From contig JBJTHI010000058.1 of the NCBI GenBank assembly GCA_046094425.1, positions 1-18,783 on the forward strand: DNA of 18,783 bases. Direction: 5' to 3'. Positions 1 to 7,183 of this stretch are shown here, one piece after another. The first letter of the stretch is position 1, and each line of letters opens with the position of its first letter. The DNA is from JANPCX01 sp046094425 (lineage in GTDB: Bacteria > Pseudomonadota > Gammaproteobacteria > Burkholderiales > Burkholderiaceae_C). The translations under genes were made by a program, and so were the position numbers. The notes below the pieces were generated by a model that saw nothing but the letters and a program-made list of their open reading frames with translations, was not told the DNA's origin and ran no database searches.

Positions 1-44
1 GCCATCGAAAGCCCAGCTTGGAATTGCACTCGGTTCATCGTCAT
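1..44 (-). CDS. IS1595-like transposase, N-terminal fragment (runs off the window)
   Basis: Reading the minus strand, an ATG at 44-42 lies 6 nt after a strong Shine-Dalgarno (AGGAGG, complement of 51-56). The frame stays open to the edge and gives MTMNRVQFQAGLSM. From memory, IS1595-family (ISXO2-like) transposases commonly begin with MNRVQFQ-GLSM, so I read this as the start of such a transposase. A second in-frame ATG at 38-36 (MNRVQF) is an alternative start. Only 14 codons are visible, so no catalytic residue can be checked. Its position just beyond the abrupt end of the neighbouring receptor gene supports an insertion sequence. Confidence 0.6.
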   Translation of the reverse strand, partial: MTMNRVQFQAGLSM

Positions 45-134
45 GGCTCACCTCCTGTTGCGATGGGCCTATCTTGCACGGCCACAAGCTCACCAGGTGA
101 GCCTGTCACTCGTGTGGCTGAAATTTGTCACTAA
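45..134 (-). mobile_element. Probable leader and terminal end of the IS1595-like element
   Basis: This 90-nt stretch lies between the transposase start and the stop of the truncated receptor. It holds the ribosome binding site and a perfect 15-nt palindrome, GCTCACCAGGTGAGC, at 88-102. The IS terminus should lie near 115-145, around the receptor stop codon. The opposite IS end is outside the window, so neither the terminal repeat nor a target duplication can be confirmed. The boundary is inferred. Confidence 0.4.
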
Positions 135-1049
135 TCAGGACCGCTTGAGAGATTGAGTCAGCACGCTGGCAACCAGCCCTACGGCGGCAATGGCCACCAG
201 CACGCTGCTGGCAACTGACGACCACAGCATAGAAGCCACATCCGCCAATACTTCCTCCTTGTCCATGGCGACCACCAGACTCCAGTCGGTGCCGTCGATA
301 GGGTGACTGCGCAGTAAACGTTCTCTGTCGTCGATGTCCACAGACACCAACGCTCCTGGATTTTCAAGTGTGGCGAGAAACGCCGGCGTGAGTGACGCCG
401 ACAGATCTGCGGCAGGTTTCAGTACCCGCTGATCCTGCTGGTGCACCATCACCCTGCCGTCTTTGGACACAATGAATCCGAAGCTGGACGGGCTGGGTCG
501 AATGGACGCAACATTTTTTGATACACCTTCCATCGACACGTCCGCTGCCGCAACGGCTTTGAGCTGGTTGCCCTCGCGCACTGGCAGGGCAAATGTCACC
601 ACCAACTTTTTGGTCGATGCAGCGATGTAGGGCGGTGTGAGTACGGGGCCACTGGCTGATGCCGCTTGCACGTACCAAGGGCGCACCGTGGAATCGTAGT
701 CAGCGGGCAGATTGCTGGGGCGCGAGAAGAGATAACGTTTGTCGGCGTATCCGAAGTATGTTTTCTCAAATTCACCGGCCTGATCCGCCTGAACAAGTTG
801 AGGTAAAGGGTCGCTGCTTGAAGCAGCCTGCGCAAAGGATGAAACGATGCTTTTTCGTATTGACACCCAATCGGCAATCGTATTCGCATGCGAGCGTGCC
901 AGAGCGCTGGCCTGGTCCGTCAACAGATTCAGCGCGGCTTTTCTCGCGGTGTGGGTGTTGTAGGCGGTGAGGCAAATGAGGCTCAGTAGAACAAGCAGAC
1001 CGGTCAGTGTGACAAGTCGCACACGCAATGAATGTCGATTCTTGAACAT
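135..1049 (-). pseudogene. Truncated amino-acid-type dCache chemoreceptor (methyl-accepting protein lacking HAMP and signalling domain)
   Basis: The product (304 aa from the ATG at 1049) has an N-terminal membrane helix at about 9-30, a periplasmic double-Cache sensor at about 35-275 and a second helix at about 277-297. It ends at LTQSLKRS. Full receptors continue here into HAMP and a methyl-accepting domain, both absent. The sensor carries Y118, R123, W125, Y126, Y141 and D170. This matches in order and spacing the amino-acid-binding dCache motif known from PctA-like receptors, so an L-amino acid ligand is likely. I chose the internal ATG at 1049 because the longer start at 1103 adds 18 basic residues before the signal-anchor and has no visible Shine-Dalgarno. 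The gene is probably inactive for chemotaxis. A stand-alone sensor is possible but less likely given the abutting IS. Confidence 0.7.
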
Positions 1050-1520
1050 GGATTTTTTCTTTCGCTCAACGACAGGAAACTTCCGCCCCAGTCGACGTGA
1101 CATCGGGACAAGCGCGTATATCTTCCCATTTCAAGGTTGATGGGCATCGTTGAATAAGCCTCATTTTTGGGGCACTGATGATCGTTTAGATGACGCATGG
1201 ACATGGCCCGACCAAACGGACAGGCAAGCTCGGATCACGCGCACAGTCGACCGACGACGCGCCACAGTGGGCTGATGCTGACAAGTAAGAGCAACGCCGC
1301 CGCGCACCTTGGCCTGGTTCAATTGGGTGAGTAGCACTCGGCACCCAATGAATTTGATGCAAGAAGCCACAGACGGGATCATTCATGCGGTGTTCTTTGA
1401 AGACAGGAGCGACGCGGTGAATGCGCGGGATAGCACCGAGTGAAGTGTTTGCACCACAGAAGCGTTTCCTCAACACAGCGCCTGCATTGGATGCCAATTC
1501 CTGCTGCGGCCTACAGTTCA
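1050..1520. other. 471-nt stretch with no assignable gene
   Basis: It separates the truncated receptor from the downstream end of the two-component operon. Open frames here are short and rich in Arg, Cys and Pro, and none resembles a family I know. It should contain the receptor promoter, but I see no convincing sigma-70 or sigma-28 motif. I see no terminator hairpin after the operon at 1521. Confidence 0.4.
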
Positions 1521-2228
1521 TCAGCAAGGCTTCACACCCGCCATGGTTCGGCTCGACACCTCGTTCATGGCGTCGATCTGCGCAATGCGTGCCTGGTGCA
1601 CATCCACACAGCGGCCGTTCATGCGCACCCGTTTGCGTCCTTCGCCGAGGGTGTCGACGTGCAGGCCATCGTTGCCTGTGGTTACTTGGCCGATGCGGTC
1701 TTCCAAGGTGTTGCGGCCAGTATTGCTGCGCGTGTCGTTCAACGCTTGGCTACGTATGCTGTGTGTGGACTCCCAGGCAGGGGGTGATGTGGGCAACTGC
1801 AGTTGCAGAGGTGCGTCAGCCGTCAGTGGAGCGGAAGGCAGCGGTGGTCGTGCAGACGCTTGGCTTGGCAAGTCGCTGGGCTCGGTTTGTTGCTCATGCG
1901 GGCTGTAGGTTCTTCCTGCGGGCCTGCCCACGGTAGGGCGCGCGGCGGGGGGGATAGCGGCGCGTGGGCCGATGGCATCTTTGTGCGTTTCAACGCTCCG
2001 CGTGCCGTTCACTGGCGTGGCGGTGGCTGGCAGCCACCGCCACTGCAAGCGTTCTTTGCTGGGCGCGGCCAAGCGGTGGCTTGGTGTTGGAGGAGCGTTT
2101 TTGAGAAGGCCCATCAGCAACAAGGCATGCAGGGCGCAGGCCGCGCCTACCGCGATCAGCACACGACGTTGCGCGGATATGTCAGGCGCAGACAGGGAAA
2201 AGCTGAAAAAATGCCTCGCAGCGGTCAT
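1521..2228 (-). CDS. Small inner-membrane-anchored, proline-rich periplasmic protein of unknown function
   Basis: This 235-aa protein starts at the ATG at 2228, which overlaps the kinase stop codon (ATGA arrangement) and so suggests translational coupling. An upstream in-frame start at 2258 lies inside the kinase and is less likely. After about 21 residues there is one hydrophobic helix (about 22-41), then a long linker rich in Pro, Ala, Ser and Thr (about 45-170). A compact C-terminal part carries NGRCVDVHQARIAQ and ends in KPC. The layout resembles TonB-like or other single-helix periplasmic proteins, but I recognise no family domain. Two cysteines in the C-terminal segment (about 35 residues apart) could form a disulfide. 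As the last gene of a response regulator-kinase operon, it may modulate or report on the kinase sensor; that role is inference. Confidence 0.65.
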   Translation of the reverse strand: MTAARHFFSFSLSAPDISAQRRVLIAVGAACALHALLLMGLLKNAPPTPSHRLAAPSKERLQWRWLPATATPVNGTRSVETHKDAIGPRAAIPPAARPTVGRPAGRTYSPHEQQTEPSDLPSQASARPPLPSAPLTADAPLQLQLPTSPPAWESTHSIRSQALNDTRSNTGRNTLEDRIGQVTTGNDGLHVDTLGEGRKRVRMNGRCVDVHQARIAQIDAMNEVSSRTMAGVKPC

Positions 2229-3688
2229 GAATGAATTGGAACCACCAGGGTGAAGCAACAGCCCCGTCCGTCCAAGCCGTCGCTCAAGCTGATGCGCCCA
2301 CCCAAGCGGGCCGCCCCTTGCGAGGCAATGGCCAAACCCAGGCCTGCCCCGCTGCTGTCTTGACCGGCCCCTCGGAAAAAGCGCTCAAACACCCGCGCGC
2401 GGTCGGCCATGGTGATGCCCGCGCCGTTGTCCGCCACCGAGACCGACCACTGCGTGGCGTCCGCCCACAAGCGGGTGACCACGCGGTTGCCACGGCCCAC
2501 CCCACAGCCGTGAGCAAGGGCGTTGCCCAGCAAGTTCTGCAGCACCGACTCCAGTGCAACCCGGTCGACGGACTGCATGTAGCTATCGGGCGACTCCAGG
2601 CTCAAATCCAAGTGCGCATGGGTAGGCAGTGAGGCGAGCTGGGCCAGGTGGCCGCGCACCAACTGCGCCAAGTCCACGCACTCAAGCTGGACAGTGCGAT
2701 CGGCATCCACCTGGGCCAGGGATAACAGTTGTTGAACCAAGTGCGATGCGCGTGCAATGGCATCTTGCAACTGCCTGCTCGCTTGTTGACGTGCGGCAGG
2801 GCTTTCGCTTTTTTGCAGCACATGGGCTTGGGTGGCCACCAGGGCCAGCGGGGTGCGCAGTTCATGGGCTGCGTCTTGCACGAAAGCGCGCTCACGCTGC
2901 ACCTTTTGTGCCAGCCGTGTGGTGAGGCCGTTGATGGCTTCCACCAGCGGTTGCAGTTCGACATGTTCGGTTCTTAATGGCGCACTGGAAACGTCGTCCA
3001 CCTGGCGGCTGGCAATTTGTTCGCCCAGCTTTTTCAAAGGTTCCAGTCCGTGCTTTGCCGCCAACCACAGGGGCAGGAGTACCAAGGGAAAGGCAATCAA
3101 CAAATGGGGCAACAGGTCTTTCGCCAATTGCCACAACAACCAAGCGGTGCTGGGCTCGGGTGATGCGATTTGCAACCGCCAGCGCGGTGTTTGACCAGAA
3201 TAGAAGTGGTAGGTTTGCGCTTGAATGCGTGCGGTGTACAAGCCCTGCGGGCTGGTGTGCCAATGGCTGTCGGCGAGGTTGCCAGCAGAAAAAACAACGA
3301 TGCCCGTGCTGGATTCAGACAAACGCATCTGCAACTCACCCGGCGCTTGGGCCAAGCGGCGGCTTTCATTCAAACGCTCCACAAATGCCAGTGCAAGGCG
3401 GCGGGCTTGAGCGGCATCCGCCGTGTTGGACAAAGTTTGCAACAGGCCATCGCCAAACGCCAGATACTGCTTGTTGCGCAGCGTGGCATCAGTGGCTTGG
3501 TGGTAGCCATAGGCCATGAGGGCGAACCACACCAAGGTAAATGCCACTGCCGTGGCAGTGAACAAAACACGCAGCAGCAGGCTGGGACGCCACCACCTCG
3601 CGAGTTTTGACAGCGGCAGTCCCATGCTCACGGAGAACACGGCTGCGCCGGCGCGGCGCAAAAAATGCAGAGCGCGGATCTTCAGCAT
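2225..3688 (-). CDS. Two-component sensor histidine kinase (QseC/PmrB-like)
   Basis: The 487-aa inner-membrane kinase has TM1 at about 36-60, a periplasmic domain at about 61-185, TM2 at about 190-210, a HAMP-like linker at about 211-262, a HisKA domain with phospho-acceptor H275 in FVQDAAHELRTP, and a HATPase domain. ATP-lid boxes are visible: N389 (LLGNALAHG), DNGAG at 420-424, FERFFRG at 434-440 and GAGLGLA at 447-453. All key residues are present, so it should be active. Its ATG overlaps the stop codon of the response regulator (shared 3682-3688), which fixes the start and implies coupled translation. The stimulus is unknown. The short periplasmic domain does not match a sensor I can name. 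It most likely phosphorylates the regulator encoded just upstream. Confidence 0.92.
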   Translation of the reverse strand: MLKIRALHFLRRAGAAVFSVSMGLPLSKLARWWRPSLLLRVLFTATAVAFTLVWFALMAYGYHQATDATLRNKQYLAFGDGLLQTLSNTADAAQARRLALAFVERLNESRRLAQAPGELQMRLSESSTGIVVFSAGNLADSHWHTSPQGLYTARIQAQTYHFYSGQTPRWRLQIASPEPSTAWLLWQLAKDLLPHLLIAFPLVLLPLWLAAKHGLEPLKKLGEQIASRQVDDVSSAPLRTEHVELQPLVEAINGLTTRLAQKVQRERAFVQDAAHELRTPLALVATQAHVLQKSESPAARQQASRQLQDAIARASHLVQQLLSLAQVDADRTVQLECVDLAQLVRGHLAQLASLPTHAHLDLSLESPDSYMQSVDRVALESVLQNLLGNALAHGCGVGRGNRVVTRLWADATQWSVSVADNGAGITMADRARVFERFFRGAGQDSSGAGLGLAIASQGAARLGGRISLSDGLDGRGCCFTLVVPIHS

Positions 3689-4341
3689 GGCACCAACTGG
3701 TAACCCACACCACGCACGGTGCGTATGCGCTGCGCACCAATTTTTCGCCTTAGGTTGGACACGTGTACTTCCAGCGCACCAAACTCCACGCCTTCACCCA
3801 GCGGTGCCAAGCGCTGCGAGAGCTGCCCCTTGGGCACCACGCTGCTGCTGTCGCGCGCCAGTTCCAGCAGCAACTGAAATTCCCGGGGCGACAAATCTAG
3901 CGCCTGTCCATCAAGCAGCACCACATGGGCGCGTGGTTCAATGCGCAGCGCACCCACAGTCCACACTTCGCTGGCTTGTTGAGCGCAACGCCGCACCACG
4001 GCCCGAATGCGCGACATCAACTCGGGCATGGCAAAGGGTTTGATGATGAAGTCGTCCGCCCCACCATCCAGCCCCGCCAAACGCTCTTCCAGGGACTCGC
4101 GGGCGGTGATGACAATGACCGGTACCGTGTGCCCCGCGCTCCGCCACTTGGCCAGCAAGTCCAAACCAAAACCATCGGGCAGGGTCAAGTCCAGCAGCAC
4201 GCAGTCGTAGTCAGCGGCTTCAAGGTGCGTGGGTGCATCTGCCGCACGCCTGCGCCACTCGCTGCTTTGGCCCTCGGCCTTCAGCGCTTGTTGCAGCGAG
4301 CGGCCCAAATCCAGGTCGTCTTCAATAATCAGCAGGTGCAT
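3682..4341 (-). CDS. OmpR/PhoB-family response regulator (QseB/PmrA-like)
   Basis: The 219-aa regulator has a receiver domain (1-115) with the acidic pocket E7, D8 and D9, phospho-acceptor D51 in VLLDLTLPDG, T79 and K101 (IIKPF). A winged-helix DNA-binding domain (about 125-219) follows, with the typical LSPREFQLL, EVHVSNLRRKIG and IRTVRGVGYQL segments. It is the cognate partner of the kinase whose start codon overlaps its stop. The hydroxylase gene ends 39 nt upstream on the same strand, so the two probably share a transcript. Targets cannot be read from the sequence; autoregulation is common in this family. Confidence 0.93.
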   Translation of the reverse strand: MHLLIIEDDLDLGRSLQQALKAEGQSSEWRRRAADAPTHLEAADYDCVLLDLTLPDGFGLDLLAKWRSAGHTVPVIVITARESLEERLAGLDGGADDFIIKPFAMPELMSRIRAVVRRCAQQASEVWTVGALRIEPRAHVVLLDGQALDLSPREFQLLLELARDSSSVVPKGQLSQRLAPLGEGVEFGALEVHVSNLRRKIGAQRIRTVRGVGYQLVPC

Positions 4342-4380
4342 GGCGGGGTCGGGCCAACGTTGATTTCAGCATTGTCGTGC

Positions 4381-5193
4381 TCAGACGCGCGCAAGGGAGT
4401 GTGTTGCTGCATCAAAACGCCCGTGGTAATCCACACGTTCGGTGCCCAGCCACCGATCCCACCAAGTGAACCACAAACCATAGTTTCCGCGCGCCGTTTC
4501 GTGGTGTAAGTGGTGGTGGGTGGTCGTCGTGAACCAACGGCCCACCGCATGGCGGGTAAACCCCGCAGGCATGATCTCCACCGCCGCATGGCCATGGGTG
4601 TTGCGAATGATCTGGTGCAAGACCGATGCGAACAGTACACCCCCATGCACTGGCAATACGCAAAGCGCCAAAGGCGTGACCAAGCCGTTGATCAGGCCCT
4701 CAATCGGGTGAAAGGAATAAGCTGCCCAAGGCGAAGGTTGGCGTGAGCGGTGGTGCACGCTGTGAACGTGTTGGAACAACCAACGTGTGTGCAAGAGGCG
4801 GTGGGTGGCATAGAAGTAAACATCTTGCCAAATCAACAGCACGGGAAAACTGGCCACTAACCACCACCAGCCATATTCACCCGGATCGCGGTAGATGGTG
4901 ATGTGACCACTGAACAAACCAGCCACCACCGCCATACTCAAACCAGCGAATACTGCCATCGATAACAACGAATAGACCACCTCACGGCGAATGTCAGCGT
5001 TGCTGGGCCACTGGTCGATCACGCGGTGGGCCAACCGCTTTTTAAGCACGACATGCAGCAGCCCCCACATGAAAAATGCGGCCAGCACGTAGTGTTTGGC
5101 CTCGTTCAAGAAGTTGAACAGGTAGACCTTGCCCAGCATGGGTAGCGGCAAGGTCTGGGCATAAGCTAACACATGAGAAAAAACATCATTCAT
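4381..5193 (-). CDS. Membrane fatty acid hydroxylase / sterol desaturase family protein
   Basis: This 270-aa integral membrane protein has the di-iron histidine clusters of the FA_hydroxylase superfamily: HRLLH at 131-135, HVHSVHH at 142-148, HGH at 200-202 and THHHLHH at 225-231. Hydrophobic helices lie at about 35-50, 74-95, 109-123 and 168-195. Enzymes of this fold hydroxylate or desaturate lipid chains using iron and O2. The substrate here cannot be inferred; ornithine-lipid, fatty acid or hopanoid/sterol-like substrates are all possible. It is the first gene of a minus-strand cluster with a two-component system, 39 nt before the response regulator. No clear Shine-Dalgarno precedes the ATG at 5193. 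Low-level co-transcription with the regulators is inference. Confidence 0.88.
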   Translation of the reverse strand: MNDVFSHVLAYAQTLPLPMLGKVYLFNFLNEAKHYVLAAFFMWGLLHVVLKKRLAHRVIDQWPSNADIRREVVYSLLSMAVFAGLSMAVVAGLFSGHITIYRDPGEYGWWWLVASFPVLLIWQDVYFYATHRLLHTRWLFQHVHSVHHRSRQPSPWAAYSFHPIEGLINGLVTPLALCVLPVHGGVLFASVLHQIIRNTHGHAAVEIMPAGFTRHAVGRWFTTTTHHHLHHETARGNYGLWFTWWDRWLGTERVDYHGRFDAATHSLARV

Positions 5194-5242
5194 TGGATGC
5201 GGAGGGATCGCAGTTGATGATGTTGGCAGTGTGGGGTTTGCA

Positions 5243-5311
5243 ACCTTTGTGACAGCTTAAGGTTTCGGCGGGTACCTGCTGGCATGCCTGCTCTTAAGCT
5301 GCCCACAAGGT
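5243..5311. repeat. Imperfect inverted repeat in the divergent intergenic region
   Basis: The arms are 5243-5261 (ACCTTTGTGACAGCTTAAG) and 5293-5311 (CTTAAGCTGCCCACAAGGT). Nine inner base pairs are perfect (CAGCTTAAG with CTTAAGCTG). After a small internal loop come three more pairs, a one-base bulge, then five pairs. The spacer contains the 8-nt palindrome GGCATGCC (5281-5288). It lies between the divergent hydroxylase and serine hydrolase genes, so it may be a regulator binding region or a leader-RNA stem of the serine hydrolase. A T-rich run follows at about 5337-5346, too far away for a classical terminator. Confidence 0.45.
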
Positions 5312-5358
5312 GCTGTGCGCAAGACTCGCTGGCATCTTCTTTTTTTCCGGACGTTTCA

Positions 5359-7179
5359 ATGAATGACTTCTTTGTGTTGTTGTCTCGTTGGTGGGTATCT
5401 CGCCTCACACTTTTGACCGCTGTTGTTGTTCTGGCGTCCTGCGGCACGACGCCCCCGCCGACGCCACCCATCTCCCGTGGTGATGTTCAAGGCGCTCTGA
5501 CGCAGTTGCAGGCCCTCATTGAGCATGAGGTGAAGTCACAGCGCCTGGCCGGTCTGAGCATCGCCGTGGTGGACGACCAGCAGGTGTTGTGGTCACAGGG
5601 TTATGGCTGGGCCGACAGGCAAAACAAACAAGCTGCCACAGCGCAGACGGTGTACCGCGTCGGTTCCATCTCCAAACTCTTCACCGCTTCCGCGCTGATG
5701 CAGATGGTGGAGTCGGGGCAGGTCCAACTGGATGCACCCGTTCAAGCGGTGCTGCCGCAGTTTCAAATGCGGTCCCGCTTTGGTTCTGCCGCTGACATCA
5801 CCCCCCGCCAACTGCTGACCCACCATGGCGGCTTGCCAAGAGATATTGGCCACGGCATGTGGACCGGCAACCCGGCGCGTTTCACTGCCGTCACCACGGC
5901 CTTGGCCCAGATGGACGCGGCCTACCCTCCTGACACGGTCTTTTCCTACTCCAACTTGGGTTTTGATGTGCTGGGGCATGTGGTGGAGCAAGTGGCCGCC
6001 GAGCCCTTTGAAAGCCATGTTCAAAAGAGCCTCTTGATGCCGCTGGGCATGACCCACGCTTCGTTCACGGCAGCCCTGCCGAACCACGCTTTGATGGCCA
6101 AGCCCTACAACAAAGGTCAGGTCGCGCCCGAGCCTGCGCTGCGCGATGTGCCTGCGGGTGGCTTGAATGCCTCGGTGCTGGACTTGAGCCGCTTTTTGTC
6201 CATGGTGTTTGCCCATGGCCGCGTGGGTGACAAGGTGCTGCTGCAACCACAAACCGTGGCGCACATGTTGTCAGTGCAAAACGCCGACGTCGCGTTGGAT
6301 CTGGGGTTTCGCAACGGGCTGGCCTGGATGCTCAGCACCTTGGGCCAAGGCAGCCTGCAAGGCGTGGGTGTCGTCGCCCACCATGGGGGTGCCACAGTGA
6401 ACTTTCGCAGTCAGCTCTACGCCCTGCCTGAGCACAAATTGGGGGTGGTGGTGCTCTCCAACGACGCCGCCGCCAGCCAAGCGGTTAACCGCATTGCGAC
6501 CGAAGCCCTGGACTTGTTGCTGCAGGCCAAGTCCGGCATCACGCAACCCGCCAGAGTCAAACCCATTGAATCTGATCAACCCTGGACAGACGCTGCCATG
6601 CAGGCCATCGGGGGCGACTACACCACCCATTTCGGTCACGTGCGCGTTGTTCGCAAAGGTGCAGGCTTACAAGCGCAGGCGTTCGGCCGAACCTTCAAAC
6701 TCCAGGCCTTGCAAGGCCAAGAACTGGGATTGCGCTATGCGGTGCTGGGGTTGTTTCCGGTGAGTTTGGGTGAACTGGATTTCATTGCGATTTCCACCCG
6801 CCGGGTCGCAAATCGCCTGGTCTTGGTCGCCCGCAGTGGCAGCCAGGAGATGTTGCTGGGCGAAAAAATCAAACCCGTGTTGGCCGTGGCTGATCCGGCG
6901 CAATGGGTGGGCCGGTATGAGTTTCTGAACCGCGCGGCAGACGATCCGTTTCAGGGGGAGGTGGCCGTGGAGTCGGTTCGCGGCTTCTTCTTGGTGCGCA
7001 CCCAAGATTTCGAGGCCGCCGGGCTTGCTGCTGCGATTGCCTTGCTGCCCATCTCCGCCAATGAGGCCTTGGTCATGGGGCCACTCAACGGCTGGGGTGA
7101 GACAGCGCGGTACGCAGTCGTGCAGGGGCAGCCACAGATTGAGTTCTCGGGTTATGTGCTCAGGCGTCGACCGGACTGA
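5359..7179 (+). CDS. Serine beta-lactamase-like hydrolase lipoprotein (class C / D-Ala-D-Ala peptidase fold)
   Basis: The 606-aa protein starts at the ATG at 5359, chosen because it places a short signal sequence with lipobox LASC (C28) at the N-terminus; an upstream start at 5284 would add 25 residues. Residue 2 of the mature form is Gly, which favours outer-membrane sorting. The serine hydrolase domain (about 43-415) has SISK (S103, K106), YSN (197-199) and HHGG (341-344), the equivalents of SxxK, YxN and KTG in PF00144 enzymes. About 190 further residues form a C-terminal domain of the type seen in esterase- or peptidase-like members. It is far longer than a true AmpC (about 380 aa), so antibiotic resistance should not be assumed. 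It converges with ndh, leaving only 4 nt between the stop codons. Confidence 0.88.
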   Translation: MNDFFVLLSRWWVSRLTLLTAVVVLASCGTTPPPTPPISRGDVQGALTQLQALIEHEVKSQRLAGLSIAVVDDQQVLWSQGYGWADRQNKQAATAQTVYRVGSISKLFTASALMQMVESGQVQLDAPVQAVLPQFQMRSRFGSAADITPRQLLTHHGGLPRDIGHGMWTGNPARFTAVTTALAQMDAAYPPDTVFSYSNLGFDVLGHVVEQVAAEPFESHVQKSLLMPLGMTHASFTAALPNHALMAKPYNKGQVAPEPALRDVPAGGLNASVLDLSRFLSMVFAHGRVGDKVLLQPQTVAHMLSVQNADVALDLGFRNGLAWMLSTLGQGSLQGVGVVAHHGGATVNFRSQLYALPEHKLGVVVLSNDAAASQAVNRIATEALDLLLQAKSGITQPARVKPIESDQPWTDAAMQAIGGDYTTHFGHVRVVRKGAGLQAQAFGRTFKLQALQGQELGLRYAVLGLFPVSLGELDFIAISTRRVANRLVLVARSGSQEMLLGEKIKPVLAVADPAQWVGRYEFLNRAADDPFQGEVAVESVRGFFLVRTQDFEAAGLAAAIALLPISANEALVMGPLNGWGETARYAVVQGQPQIEFSGYVLRRRPD

Positions 7180-7183
7180 GGCA

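Noticed and set aside
1348..1443. A 31-residue plus-strand peptide starting MNLMQEATDG
   Set aside because: Reads more like natural protein than its surroundings, but it is too short, has no ribosome site and no neighbour link; possibly a decayed fragment, not supportable.
1186..1527. A 113-codon minus-strand frame that overlaps the stop of the proline-rich protein gene and could be a fifth operon gene
   Set aside because: Composition is rich in Arg, Cys and Pro with no recognisable motif, no hydrophobic pattern and no ribosome site; it looks like chance.
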